Shown piece after piece: positions 10,430 to 20,863 of a stretch of DNA of 64,000 nt; the first letter of the stretch is position 1; each line of letters opens with the position of its first letter. The DNA is from Diospyros lotus. Its lineage: Eukaryota; Streptophyta; Magnoliopsida; Ericales; Ebenaceae. The notes under the pieces were generated by a model. It made no database searches. It saw only the letters and a list, made by a program, of their open reading frames with translations, and was not told where the DNA came from. The translations under genes and the position numbers were made by a program. The stretch is from NCBI RefSeq assembly GCF_014633365.1, contig NC_068346.1:32902639-32966638 (forward strand), given 5' to 3'.

Positions 10430-13400
10430 AAGTGCTAAACACTGGCCAAGAAAAATGGCCCAACACCCGGTAATCTCTTTCACCGATGAAGACTATGCAG
10501 GGATCGACCGAAACTTAGGTGATCCCATGGTGATATCCATAGTCACGACTAACTTCGTCATTAAGAAGGTCCCAGTAGACCAGGAGAGCTCAATCGACTT
10601 ACTATACTTATCAACTTTAAAGAAGTTGGGGATACCTAAAAGGGATTTGAGGCCATTTAATGGAATCTTGGTCAGTTTCTTAGGGGAGCAGGTGAACGTA
10701 AAGGGGTACATAGAGTTGCTAACGATGTTCGGGCCAGCACCATTACTTAAGATAATCAACATCAAGTACTTGGTGGTTGATTTCCAGACGCCTTACAACG
10801 CCCTACTAGGTCGTCTGTCCTTTAATTCTTTGGGCACAGTCGTTCCCACTTTGCATTTGGCGATGAAATTCTCGATCTTGGCCATTACAGTCGGAGTGGT
10901 CCACACTGACCAAAAGGAGGCCCGACAATGCTACAATGACAGCTTGAAAGTCCAGCGCTCCCTGCCCGCTGAGGAGAGCTGTGGCAACCAGATTGCTACC
11001 ACCAATACCCGAGCTGTAAATCATAGAGTGAACATAGCCAAGTTAGATCCGTGAAGCAAATTCTCAAATAGCCGACCATAAGCCACGGAGCTACTTCCCG
11101 TGGGCTTGGGGGCCCGCCTGGAGCAAATAACCAGGCTCAGCACTACGTTTCCTCGTGACCTCAAGGAGTAGTTAATCGCGTTGTTATAACAAAACACTGA
11201 CCTTTTCGTTTGGATGCCTACAGACATGTAAAGCATTGACCCATCCTTCATCTGCCACAAGTTGGCCATAGACTCCAATGCACAACCAGTCAGGCAAAGA
11301 AAAAGGAAATTGAGTGAAGAAAGGCAGTAGGAAGTAGTTGAGAAGACATCTAAACTCCTCCAGGCCAGATTCATAAGGGAAGTGCACTATACCACCTGAC
11401 TATCAAACGTTGTGATGGTAAAGAAATCCTCAAGGAAATGGAGGATGTGTGTAGATTTCATCGACCTCAACAAGGCATGTCCAAAGGATTCTTACCCTTT
11501 ACCAAATATCGACTGGCTTGTGGATGGAGCCTTGAGGTATCAAATGTCTCAGCTTTATGGATGCCTACTCGAGGTACAATCAGATCCGAATGCATTTGAA
11601 TGACGAAGAAAAGATGGCTTTTATCACCGAGGACACGAATATCTGCTACAAGGTCATGCTGTTTGGATTAAAGAATGTTGGGGCTACATACTAGCGGCTG
11701 ATGAACAAAGTATTTGTTGGTTAAATAGGACTCAAGATTGAAGTATATGTTAACGATATGGTGACCAAGATGTTAGAAAATGGAGATCATTGCTCAGATC
11801 TAACCAAGATCTTCGAGCAAATCCAACGACACAACATGAGACTGAATCCAAAAAAGTGTGTTTTTGGTGTGCAGGCCAGAAAGTTCCTCGGATTCATGCC
11901 CACCAATTGGGGAATAAAAGCTAACCCCAACAAATGCCAAGCCATCCTCAAAATGTGTAGCCCCAGCAATGTGGAAGAAGTCCAACAGCTAACAGGCCAT
12001 ATTGTTGCCCTCTCCCACTTCCTTTTGTAGTCAGCAGACCGAGCTCAACTATTTTTCTAGTGTTTAAAAAAGCTAGCAGACTTCCAATGGACGGAACAGT
12101 GTGAAGCCGCTTTCCAAGAGTTGAAACACTTTTTAACCACCCCTCATAGTCTCTCCAGACCGGAGCCTAGCGAAGAGCTTCTGCTCTATCTCTCTATCTT
12201 CAAATGTCCCCTCAGCTCGGTGTTAATAAGGAAAGATGGAAAAGTAAAACGACTAATCTATTTTGTTAGCAAAGTTTTGAAGGGGCCTGAAATTTGATAT
12301 CAAAAGATAGAGAAGCTAGCCTTAGCCTTGGTTATAACAGCCTAAAAGCTCAGGCCTTATTTCTAGAGACACCAAATCACAGTGCTAACCGATCAACCAA
12401 TTAGGTAGGAGCTCCAAAAGCCCAAGCTTTCAAGCAGAATGATTGCATGGTCGGTGGAACTTTTTGAGTTTGGAATACATTACCACTCCCATAAACACAT
12501 TAAACCCCAAGTACTATCCGACTTCTGTACTGAATTATCTTCACCTACCCTAAGTTCTAATAGTAATCCTTGGGTTTTGTCGGTTGATAGAGCTTCAAAC
12601 ATCAAGAGAAGCGGGGTAGGAATAATCTTGGAGGGATCAAATGGGCTTTTGATCGAATAGTCCCTTCGCTTCAACTTCAGGGCGAGCAATAACCAAGCCG
12701 AGTATGAAGCCCTCATCGTTGGGTTAGGCTTGGCTAAGGAAGTTGGGGCCACTAGGCTAATCGCAAGGACTAATTCACAATTGGTGGCTAATCAAGTTAA
12801 AGGTCAATTCTAGAGAAAAGATCTCCAGCTCGACAAGTATCTCGACAAGGTTAGGATCCTACCCAAAGCCTTTGAATCTTTCGACTTTGAATACGTACCA
12901 TGGGAGCAAAACTCAAGAGCCGACATGCTCTCAAAGCTTGCTAGCACCAAAGATCCAAGAGATAACTGGTCGGTCATATAGGAAACTTTGAACTCGCTAA
13001 CTGTTAACTTAGAAGTACATGCCGTGGAGACAAACCCCGACTTTTGGGGAATCCCATTATTTAGTTCTTGAAGGAAGGAGTGCTACCCGATGACCTGGAG
13101 GAGGCCAAGAAGTTAAAGAGGACTGCCAGCCTTTACACCATGATCAGAGATCAGTTGTACAAAAGAAGCTTTACCATGTCCCTTCTCAAATGCATGGATG
13201 GGGGGCAAGCTGCTTACCTTATGGCCAAAGTCCATGAGGGGGGTTTGCAAAAGCCACATTGGAGGCCGATCCCTAGCAACAAAAATACTGAGGGTCGGGT
13301 ACTATTGGCTGACCATGCAGAATGAATGCCTGGAATATGTAAAAAGATGCGAGAAGTGCTAGAAGTATGCAAATGCCCATCACTCCCCACCGGAAGAACT

Positions 13401-13990
13401 ACACACCCTCAACGTATCTTAGCCCTTCTACAAATGGGAAATTGACTTGCTCAGACCCTTCCCGCTGGTCCCCAGCGAACTTAAGTTCATTGTGGTGGCC
13501 ATCAATTACTTCACTAAGTGGATCAAGGCTGAGCCCATAGCAACAATTACGACAGAGGATGTCAAAAAATTCGTCTAGAAGAATGTTATTTGTAGATACG
13601 GCTAGCCCAGGTTAATCATTTCTAACAACGACACTCAATTCACTAACACAAAATTTTGAGAATTTTGTAACGAGCTCGGTATTCATCAGTTCTTCACATC
13701 AGTCGAGCATCCCCAGACAAACGGGTAGGTTGAAGCTGCCAACAAGGTCATCCTCACTGGGCTCGGGGAGCAGTTGGATTAGGAAAAGTTTTAGGGAATG
13801 AGACCTAGTCCTGAGGAAAGCAGAGATCGTAAGACAGCAACTTGGAGAAGGAAAACTCAATGCCAACTGGGAAGGCCCTTACCGGGTTACTCGCAACCTT
13901 GGCAATGGAGCTTACCACCTCACTGAACTCTCAGGACAACTTCTGTCGAGATCATGGAACGTGGCCAGCCTATGAAAATACTACAACTAA
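10430..13990 (+). pseudogene. Tat pol remnant (protease, RT, RNase H, second RNase H, integrase), copy A
   Basis: Protease spans about 10430-10930 (ISFTDEDYAGID ... YNALLGRLSFNSLGTVVP), but the active-site D-x-G is changed to DQE. RT spans about 11412-12030: WRMCVDFIDLNKACPKDSYP is intact, while the catalytic YVDD reads YVND near 11747. RNase H follows at about 12060-12480. A second RNase H-like domain lies at about 12560-12960 (SNNQAEYEALIVGLGLAKE, then VPWEQNSRADMLSKLAS). Integrase runs from about 13040 with the HHCC finger (HEG...SHIGG...CEKC), the core (YFTKWIKAEP ... FTSVEHPQTNG) and a C-terminal NWEGPYRVTRNLGNGAYHL near 13870-13920. The stretch between core and C-terminus is deleted after about 13780. 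Many stops; non-functional. Confidence 0.87.
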
Positions 13991-14124
13991 GTAACAGCCT
14001 CATGATCACCCCTGTGAATTGTTTACAATTTAAAATTAATTTATGTTGCAGTCTGGCTTTATGTTTCTTATATAGATCCAATCTATTCTTTTGTAATGTC
14101 ACTGTTGTTTTAGCTTTGTTACTG

Positions 14125-14397
14125 GACATGTTACCCAGTTCTACGCCAAAGGCCTCTTGTTAATAGATTCAGATGTTCCGTTGCATTACATGTTACTCAA
14201 TTCAACACTAAGGTCTTCTTATCAATAAAGTTAGATGTTTTTTTACATGGGATGTTGTTCGGTTTTACGCCGAGGGTCACTTTCAAGAAGATTAGATGTT
14301 ATACTTTTCATAATTTCACACCAAGTTTCACTTATTAATAAAGTAAGATGTTATTCGATTCTACACTAAGCTTCTCTTATCAATGAAAATGGATGCT
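14125..14397 (+). repeat. Degenerate ~60-bp tandem repeats downstream of pol, copy A
   Basis: Four to five diverged units with the shared parts ttctacgccaaggctc, ttattaataaag and agatgtt. Tandem arrays between pol and the 3' LTR are common in Tat elements. The 69-codon frames here (on both strands) simply read through the repeats. Confidence 0.7.
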
Positions 14398-14431
14398 TAG
14401 AGGATCAGTTTTGTTACACTACCAAATCGTA

Positions 14432-14785
14432 CCCTGCCCAGTCAAGCTCGGTTAGTCCGCCCACCTGCGCCAAGGCCAGACCTGGCGGCGCGACCCTCAA
14501 GTCATCCCGATTTCCTAAGCTGAGCCTTTCCCAATCAGGCTCAGTCAGTTCGCCTACCTACGCCCGGGCCAGACCTGGCAGGCAGACCTCATGTCATCCT
14601 GGTTTCCTAAGCTGAGCCTTGCCTAGTCAGGCTCGGCAAATCCTCCTACCTGCGCCCGGGCCAAACCTGACGGGCAAACCTCAGGTCATCCTAGTTTCCT
14701 AAGTTGAGCCCTACCCAGTCAAGCTCAATCAACCTGTGCTTGAGCTAAACCCGACGGGTGGACCTCAGGTCATCACGGCCTCAAT
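14432..14785 (+). repeat. Four ~92-bp tandem repeats, copy A
   Basis: Units begin at 14432, 14525, 14617 and 14709. Each contains cagtcaggctcgg, a cccgggccagacctggcggg block and catcccggtttcctaagctgagc. The last unit is shortened. They are GC-rich compared with the flanks. Confidence 0.88.
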
Positions 14786-14856
14786 CGCCTAACAAACACT
14801 TACCCGACCTAACCTTGGAAGCAAAAAGAAGCAACAATAAATAAATTGCACATAAT

Positions 14857-14861
14857 CAAAT
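14857..14861 (+). other. Target-site duplication (caaat), left copy
   Basis: caaat directly precedes the TG of the nested element and recurs at 20591-20595 right after its CA end. Copy B has a single caaat at the matching place. Confidence 0.95.
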
Positions 14862-16501
14862 TGATAAGGGTCAATATTTCCTATATCCTAATGAATTATA
14901 TCCCTATTTTGGCTTTATATTTATGCTTAAAGTAAATAATTATTCGTATTACATATTATTACAGGATGAAGCAAGGAAGTTGACTTCTACAAGTAATTAG
15001 GGGCATAAATCGAAGACGTTGGATTACCCATTAGTGTTGCTCAAAATCATGGGCCAACTATGGAGTCTAGAGGATGTTTCAAGTGCACTTGGTCTAATTA
15101 TCAAGTAGAATCCAACATAAAAAAAGGCCCAAGACCAAGCAAAGGCCCAAGACCAACTAAAGGCCCAAGACCAATCAAAGGCCCAACAAAGCCCAATTTG
15201 TAGAAGACTTTTCTTTATTTTGTATTTTTTTATAATTAAATGTTTTACCACCTAAAGTCTTTTGTATTTTTTGTCTTTTACCTAGTTTTCTTCCATTAGT
15301 TAGATGAATGTTTTGTTGAATAATTGTGTGGCTTGTAATGCATCTTGTGGGCTATAAATAGCTCACTTTGGTGCATTTGTGAGAGGTGGTTATTACTTGA
15401 ATCAAAGTTTAGTTTTGTTCTTAGAGTTTCCTTTAGAGAATTGCTCTTATTCTCTCTCTTGTTTTCTCTTGTAATCTTACTTCCTTTCTTTTTTCTTTTA
15501 AATTCTTATGTCATTTATTGTTACTTTATTATCCACCGCCTAAATGGCCGGTTAATTTCTTCCTTTAAATTTCTGCAATTTTAATTCTTGTCTTTCAATT
15601 ATCCACCGCCTAAATGGCCAGTTAGTTTCTGCTATTTCAATTCTTATCATTTAAATTCTGCTATTTAAATTACGCCATTTAAATTCTTGTTAATTAACTT
15701 TTAAATGGAAATGAGTAGCTAAACCTAATCTTGGGTTAAGGCAAGGACAGTGTCCAACGCCAATGATTCCCAAAGAAAGCTGCGCTTAAAATGAGTATCC
15801 TTAATTTAAATTTCAGTATGAGTGAGTTTTAATTATTGAAAAATCACTAGGTTTGGATTGGAGCATAAGCCTAACTTAGAGCTTTCATATCACGCATGAG
15901 AGTTACTAGAACTGGAAACGCTATCATACCCAAACCCAGATGATTAATTTAGTTGTTTTGTATATTAATTATAATTAGATTTATGGTAGTTGCTTAAATT
16001 AGAATCCTGCATATCATGTATGGGGATTGCTTAAACTAGAACTATCATCATCTCTAATTGCATTTAGTAACAAACCCTCATATCTGAAATTAAATTAATG
16101 TTACTAACCTTGTTTGCTAAAATTTGGGAATCAATGGGTTGGTGCTGAAATTGTCTTAACTCAAGTGCTATCCAATTTAATATCCTCACATTAAGCATTT
16201 ATTTTAACTTCTACCTTGCTTTATTTTCTAATATTTGTTATAAAAAAAATTCATAAAACAAAATCTTGTTACCAATTCATCTAAATGCGTGTGCGTGTGT
16301 GTGACATTCTTTTGTTTTTGCCATAAATAAATCTCTCAGTTGACGACCTGGACTCATCCAGAAAATATAAATTTAAATTTGGACTACAACTGCACTCGTA
16401 CACTGACGAGTATAAACCTCTCACCTAAATAAAAAAATATATATATAAAATTTTTATTGTGTTTTGTTTTGTGTTTTAATTGCAAGGTGAGAGTGCAGCC
16501 A
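14862..16501 (+). repeat. 5' LTR of the LOG-bearing element
   Basis: 1640 bp, TG...CA. It contains a TATA box at 15352, a short minisatellite (unit ggcccaagaccaa plus 4-6 bases, about 15125-15195) and a duplicated tatccaccgcctaaatggcc block (near 15531 and 15600). The 79-codon frame near 15345-15584 also occurs in the other LTR but lies downstream of the TATA box in R/U5 sequence and is probably not coding. Confidence 0.95.
15352..15360 (+). promoter_or_regulatory. Probable LTR TATA box (ctataaata)
   Basis: A good TATA box in mid-LTR, kept in the 3' LTR at 19453-19461. It would drive the transcript that includes the LOG-like frame. No transcription data are available here. Confidence 0.65.
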
Positions 16502-16506
16502 AATTT

Positions 16507-16523
16507 TGGCGCCGTTGCCGGGG
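16507..16523 (+). other. Primer-binding site, tRNA-Asp type
   Basis: tggcgccgttgccgggg is a perfect complement of the 3' end of plant tRNA-Asp(GUC), including the CCA. It starts five bases after the LTR end. Perfect preservation fits a fairly young element. Confidence 0.93.
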
Positions 16524-16569
16524 AGATTGAGGCAAAAAAAAAAAAATAAGAATAAGCATCTCCTGATAA

Positions 16570-17172
16570 GCCAAAACCATATGTGTACTTTGTGGCTCTC
16601 AACTTGGGAGTGATATTTGTTACGCACTTGCAGCAAGCGAACTAGGCCAAAAATTAGGAGAGAAAAAGATTAATTTGGTATATGGAGGGGGAAGTCGTGG
16701 ATTGAATGGTTATGTCTCACAAGTTGCACTTTTTGGAAAATCATATGTGGTAGGTGTAATGCCAATCCCTTTGGCTGAACCACGTATTTCTGGGATTACA
16801 CGCGGTCAACTTATAGAAACGACTTCTATGTCTGAGCGCATGGCTAGTAAGATTTATCAATCAGACGCTTTCATCGCTTTACTAGGAGGTTTTGGTACAC
16901 TTGAAGAAATCTTCTGTATAATCTCTTGGGCCAAGAGCAATCTGCATACCAAACCCATTGGACTTTTAAATGTTAATCATTTTTTCGATGGGTTGCTCTC
17001 TTTTATTGATCAGGCTGTGGACCAAAAGTTCATTTCTCCTTCAGCAAGAAAGATTCTTATTTCCACATCTACCATCGAGGAGCTGCTAGAGAAATTTCAT
17101 ACTTATGTTCCACAGCACGATCCTTATGAGCCTCGGATGGATTGGTCTAAAGTAATTAAAAACAAGTGGTAA
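16570..17172 (+). CDS. Captured LOG-like cytokinin riboside 5'-monophosphate phosphoribohydrolase, lacks its start
   Basis: LOG enzymes release active cytokinin bases from their nucleotides in the cytosol. This frame is open for 200 codons to TAA, without any intron, covering almost the whole enzyme (usually about 210-220 residues). Visible family blocks: ICVLCGS near residue 4, LVYGGGSRGLNG near 36-47, an ERMA segment with the catalytic-type Arg, DAFIALLGGFGTLEE with the catalytic-type Glu, KPIGLLNVNHFFDGLLSFID and FISPSARKI. Two departures stand out: the proline of PGGxGTxxE is Leu, and the Met of GGGxxGLMG is Asn. Codons TGA-TAA sit immediately upstream, and there is no ATG before the conserved region, so the N-terminal codons are missing or supplied by splicing (an AG ends at 16570). 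It begins 46 bases after the primer-binding site, in the place of gag. Host LOG genes have several introns, so this came through an mRNA copy. Confidence 0.88.
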   Translation, partial: AKTICVLCGSQLGSDICYALAASELGQKLGEKKINLVYGGGSRGLNGYVSQVALFGKSYVVGVMPIPLAEPRISGITRGQLIETTSMSERMASKIYQSDAFIALLGGFGTLEEIFCIISWAKSNLHTKPIGLLNVNHFFDGLLSFIDQAVDQKFISPSARKILISTSTIEELLEKFHTYVPQHDPYEPRMDWSKVIKNKW

Positions 17173-18935
17173 AAAGGTTCGATCAATTTAGAATTATCCC
17201 TATAAGGCAAGTCTATGATAAGATGGCTGAGTAAGGAGTACTTTTTGTACTCTTGAGACGCATCTCCTATGACTTGTACAAAATTTATTTTCTTGTGTTA
17301 AAAAAAAAAAAAACTGTGGAATGTTGTTAGGCGAGTCTATGATAAGATGGCTGAGTAAGGAGTACTTTGTACTCTTGAGACGCATTTTGTTTATCTTATG
17401 ACTTGCATGAAATTTTTATTTTGGTGTGAAAATATAAAAATATATATATATGGTATGCTCATTTGTTTGTTTGAGTTTTAGCAGTTCACAGTAAATCCAT
17501 GGACTTATAGAGTTACAGGTATTCCTAACAACCCTATTTTATTGCTGCAATTCAAGTTGGGGGGAGTAAGGTATATTTATGAATTATCTGGTCTATGTTT
17601 AACTGTGAATTTGCAATTGCATACTTGTAGTTTTGTGTGAATTAAAAATTAAAAAAAAATGTGTGTGCTTTAAATAATGCTATCCCTAAAGCGTTGGAAT
17701 TATACACTGATAGCCAGTTGAATTTGCAATATGAATCATGAATGCATTAATTTCTTATTTGAAAACGTATATGTATGGAATTAGAATAGATGATTTGCAT
17801 GCATCGGGTGTTCAATAATTAGAAATTGGTTTATCGGTCATAAAGTCAAAGGCAATGGTAATTAGCTGATTAGCATACTGCATGATCCCTCAACAGAAGT
17901 AGAGACTATTACCCGAGTGAGTGTTTGAGCCTAATAATCGTTACTTCTGAGTGAAATAACACTTACTCTAAATATGCTTTATTGTTTATCTCATCTTTTC
18001 AATAGTTTCAAAACATCAATTTGCTTTGAATGTCTAGTATGATAGCGGATGAATTTGACTGGTTTCAAACTCTGAATTAGTTGACTGAGTAATATTGTTT
18101 TGTAGAAGTATGAAAGGGGGATCAATTTCCCTTGCTAGCCCATTTGAGCTGTTCTTAGCACAATTTCTTTCCCTACCTTCGTCTAAACCTTTAACCATAT
18201 GAAGTTTGTCCAGCCTGGTGTGTTTCTAGGAATTAGTCTATCTCGGTATTCTCATATATAAAAAAAAAAGGGAAGTTCTCTTAGTTATTCAGTATAAGTG
18301 TTTCAAAACAAATGCTGAAGAAAACATTATATCCAGTTTGAGATTAGTAAAAAAAAAAAAAAAAATCCTGATACACCATTTGCACACTTTACCCCTTTTC
18401 TTTGACAACCTGTATTAACCTCATAGCCCCATTACAACCCAGTTTGGTCCCTCTTGATGCTATAAATCATGTGATCTCAAGATTCGAGTTCGGAGCAAGG
18501 AATTATGTTTAAATTCAGAAGTTATTTATCTAGGGCATTATTCCAGTCATGAAGCTATGTCAATTTCCTCGTTCTTTCACGAAAATATGTTCCTTGTATT
18601 TGTGATGACACCGAGTTTTGAACTTGTTCTACATTTACTCTTATAACGGTGCACCCCCTTGTGTGTACACCTGAGGAATCGTTTTATTGGAGGGAAAATC
18701 CACAGTAAGGCTTAAAGTCAAAACTTCGAGGGAATAATGTGTATTGGTCATCCTGATTGCCATTCCTAAGATTGTATGACCTTTAACCATAAATCTAATT
18801 TTGAATGTTCGACTTATTTTGAATGTTTTACTCTACGCATTCTGGTTTCGAATTTGAAATTTTTATATTCATGCAAGTATTGCGATTAGACCATGGCTGG
18901 TGTATAATCCGATTGCTAAGGGACTAGCAATATTC
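17173..18935 (+). other. Non-coding interior of the LOG-bearing element
   Basis: No retroelement protein is recognisable in any frame. It includes an imperfect direct repeat of about 75-90 bp (17205-17290 and 17332-17405) whose core has a gagtac...gtactc hairpin, several A-runs, and a second caagttggggggagta tract near 17552 that looks like a copy of the polypurine tract. Confidence 0.75.
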
Positions 18936-18948
18936 AAGTTGGGGGGTG
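18936..18948 (+). other. Polypurine tract of the LOG-bearing element
   Basis: aagttggggggtg lies directly before the TG of the 3' LTR, the normal place for plus-strand DNA priming. Confidence 0.85.
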
Positions 18949-20590
18949 TGATAAGGGTCAATATTTCCTATATCCTAATAAATTATATCCCTATTTTGGC
19001 TTTATATTTATGCTTAAAGTAAATAATTATTCGTATTACATATTATTACAGGATGAAGCAAGGAAGTTGACTTCTACAAGTAATTAGGGGCATAAATCGA
19101 AGACGTTGGATTACCCATTAGTGTTGCTCAAAATCATGGGCCAACTATGGAGTCTAGAGGATGTTTCAAGTGCACTTGGTCCAACTATCAAGTAGAATCC
19201 AACATAAAAAAAGACTCAAGACCAAGAAAAGGCCCAAGACCAATCAAAGGCCCAACAAAGCCCAATTTGTAGAAGACTATTCTTTATTTTGTATTTTTTT
19301 ATAAATGTTTTACCACCTAAAGTCTTTTGTATTCTTATGAGAAGTCCACCACCTAAAGTCTTTTGTATTTTTTGTCTTTTACCTAGTTTTCTTCCATTAG
19401 TTAGGTGAATGTTTTGTTGAATAATTGTGTGGCTTGTAATGCATCTTGTGGGCTATAAATAGATCACTTTGGTGCATTTGTGAGAGGTGGTTATTACTTG
19501 AATCAAAGTTTAGTTTTGTTCTTAGAGTTTCCTTTAGAGAATTGCTCTTATTCTCTCTCTTGTTTTCTCTTGTAATCTTACTTCATTTCTTTCTTCTTTT
19601 AAATTCTTATGTCATTTATTGTTACTTTATTATCCACCGCCTAAATGGCCGGTTAATTTCTGCCTTTAAATTTCTGCAATTTTAATTCTTGTCTTTCAGT
19701 TATCCACCGCCTAAATGGCCAGTTAGTTTCTGCTATTTCAATTCTTATCATTTAAATTCTGTTATTTAAATTACGCCATTTAAATTCTTGTTAATTAACT
19801 TTTAAATGGAAATGAGTAGCTAAACCTAATCTTGGGTTAAGGCAAGGACAGTGTCCAACGCCAATGATTCCCAAAGAAAGCTGCGCTTAAAATGAGTATC
19901 ATTAATTTAAATTTCAATATGAGTGAGTTTTAATTATTGAAAAATCACTAGGTTTGGATTGGAGCGTAAGCCTAATTTAGAGCTTTCATGTCACGCATGA
20001 GAGTTACTAGAACTGGAAACGCTATCATACCCAAACCCGGATGATTAATTTAGTTATTTTGTATATTAATTGTAATTAGATTTATGGTAGTTGCTTAAAT
20101 TAGAATCCTGCATATCATGTATGGGGATTGCTTAAACTAGAACTATCATCATCTCTAATTGCATTTAGTAACAAACCCTCATATTTGAAATTAAATTAAT
20201 GTTACTAACCTTGTTTGCTAAAATTTGGGAATCAATGGGTTGGTGCTGAAATTGTCTTAACTCAAGTGCTATCCAATTTAATATTCTTACATTAAGCATT
20301 TATTTTAACTTCTACCTTGCTTTATTTTCTAATATTTGTTATAAAAAAAATTCATAAAACAAAATCTTGTTACCAATTCATCTAAATGCGTGTGCGTGTG
20401 TGTGACATTCTTTTGCTTTTGCCATAAATAAATCTCTCAGTGGACGACTTGGACTCATCCAGAAAATATAAATTTAAATTTGGACTACGACTGCACTCGT
20501 ACACTGACGAGTATAAACCTCTCACCTAAATAAAAATATATATATAAAAAAATTTTATTGTGTTTTAATTGCAGAGTGAGAGTGTAGCCA
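18949..20590 (+). repeat. 3' LTR of the LOG-bearing element
   Basis: 1642 bp, closely matching 14862-16501. Main differences are fewer minisatellite units near 19210-19255, a roughly 30-bp duplication of the ccacctaaagtcttttgta block near 19310-19365, and about 30 scattered substitutions. It is followed by caaat at 20591-20595. Confidence 0.95.
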
Positions 20591-20863
20591 CAAATCATCA
20601 TGCAAAATCAATCGGGGCTCAACACTTACACATAACAATGCAAAAAATTAAGGAAAGACCATTACATTTCCGGACTTAGCCTTGGAAGAAAACATAAAGC
20701 AATAAAGCTGAAGATCAATGAACAAACAAAGCAGAGAATCAATGAAATATTCTTTATTGATTGAAGTCAAGATTACAAAAGGGTGCCAACCTATACTCAA
20801 ATTTACAAAAATAAATAGAAGACATGAGTTAGGGTCTAGTAGGACCGGGGCTAGGCTCGACAA

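Larger units (their letters stand above)
14862..20590 (+). mobile_element. Nested LTR retrotransposon carrying a LOG-like gene
   Basis: A 5729-bp element with TG...CA LTRs (14862-16501 and 18949-20590), a 5-bp duplication caaat, a tRNA-Asp primer-binding site at 16507-16523 and a polypurine tract at 18936-18948. It sits between the pol-downstream repeats and the antisense ORF of Tat element A. I find no gag, protease, RT or integrase frame in its 2.4-kb interior, so it is non-autonomous and must have used proteins from another element. The tRNA-Asp site and AAGTTGGGGGGTG tract resemble Tat/Athila-type elements. The cargo is an intronless LOG-like frame. The LTRs differ at about 30 positions by eye (near 2 percent), plus a few indels. 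Confidence 0.95.

Noticed and set aside
15345..15584. 79-codon frame found in both LTRs of the nested element (also 19446-19685)
   Set aside because: Kept only because the LTRs are copies; it starts near the TATA box and has no recognisable domain.
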